Shown one piece after another: positions 26,639 through 26,895 of a stretch of 26,895 nucleotides of DNA; the stretch's first letter is position 1, and every line of letters starts with the position of its first letter. The notes beneath the pieces were generated by a model. It searched no databases, was not told the DNA's origin, and saw only the letters and a program-made list of their open reading frames with translations. A program made the translations under genes and the position numbers. Source of the DNA: a virus; IMG/VR virus record IMGVR_UViG_3300022223_000020, positions 1 through 26,895 of that record; one strand, given 5' to 3'.

Positions 26639-26895
26639 TTATGCGTGTCTTCGAAGATGTGCACACTCCCCCCTCACCATCCCCCACACCTCATCCCTGC
26701 GTCTGTAGTTGCGGACCTGATGCCACTCGCCGTCGATGTCCTGGAGGTATTCCAGCTCGAAGGCCCATCGAGGCGCGGCGGTCCGGCCCTCCTGGTCGTC
26801 CGCCAGTCGCTCGGGCCAGAGCCTCCAGCGATACAGGCGTCCGGAGGGCAGGCGGATCTCGTGCCAGGCGGGGGTGGCTGGGGCCGGGGGGGCGA
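26639..26895 (-). CDS. Partial small protein, 5' end cut by window edge
   Basis: The frame is open from the right edge for 84 codons and stops at the TAA at 26639-26641, 10 nt before the zinc-ribbon ATG. It reads WHEIRLPSGRLYRWRLWPER, LADDQEGRTAAPRWAFELEY and LQDIDGEWHQVRNYRRRDEV. The sequence is rich in Trp and Arg with beta-like strands and ends in a basic tail. The start is outside the window and no family is recognised. It continues the leftward operon. Confidence 0.55.
   Translation of the reverse strand, partial: APPAPATPAWHEIRLPSGRLYRWRLWPERLADDQEGRTAAPRWAFELEYLQDIDGEWHQVRNYRRRDEVWGMVRGECAHLRRHA

Noticed and set aside
1-26895. tRNA genes and CRISPR arrays
   Set aside because: No cloverleaf-like TTCGA/anticodon arrangement and no regularly spaced palindromic repeats with unique spacers were seen by eye; a covariance scan would be decisive.

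Overview
The window is a contiguous piece of a tailed-phage genome (or prophage) with a siphovirus-type morphogenesis block. Every gene I can support lies on the minus strand, so the map reads right to left. The genes are packed with overlaps of 1 to 14 nt, often ATGA, TGATG or GTGA junctions. The sequence is GC-rich throughout, by eye roughly two thirds, and several genes start with GTG. The host cannot be named from sequence alone. A lipoprotein with a classical lipobox fits a bacterial host, probably a diderm. No integrase, repressor, lysis gene, tRNA or CRISPR array is visible. Both window edges cut genes: the right edge cuts an unknown small protein and the left edge cuts the tail-tip protein.

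Replication and small zinc proteins (about 26895-23574). After a cut gene and a zinc-ribbon protein comes a 457-nt non-coding interval. It holds a strong plus-strand intrinsic terminator and several hairpins, a possible small RNA. Next come a winged-helix-type replication initiator and a DnaC-like helicase loader with an N-terminal zinc finger. The initiator gene carries iteron-like repeats, three cores exactly 33 bp apart next to an AT-rich palindrome, which is a likely replication origin. A 60-aa protein and an 8-cysteine protein follow.

Packaging and head (about 23573-13391). In order of transcription: a small CxxC/His protein, a HELxH metallopeptidase, small terminase (DUF2280 type), large terminase, portal (DUF4055 type), an 83-aa protein, a Mu gpF-like minor head protein fused to a RadC/JAMM-like domain, and four small genes including a 39-aa ORF and a lower-GC accessory gene. 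A terminator-like hairpin then precedes the scaffold protein, the P22-type coat protein and a 114-aa protein.

Connector and tail (about 13311-1): a DnaT-like connector protein, several unrecognised virion proteins, a lipoprotein with a bacterial Ig-like domain, and a 586-aa LamG-type protein. That protein carries about fourteen 14-residue repeats and ends in a second copy of the head-closure protein encoded by the next gene. Then come the head-closure protein, a 90-aa protein, an HK97 gp10-like protein, tail terminator, two tandem tail-tube paralogues, tail-assembly chaperones joined by a -1 frameshift on A9, tape measure, distal tail protein, hub-like protein, an NlpC/P60-like protein and the tail-tip (J-like) protein.

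The most unusual features are the LamG-repeat-head-closure fusion, one beta-rich domain recurring in coat, tail-tube and distal-tail proteins, the MuF-JAMM fusion next to a lower-GC accessory gene, the phased iteron origin, and two related attenuator-like stem-loops at module boundaries.
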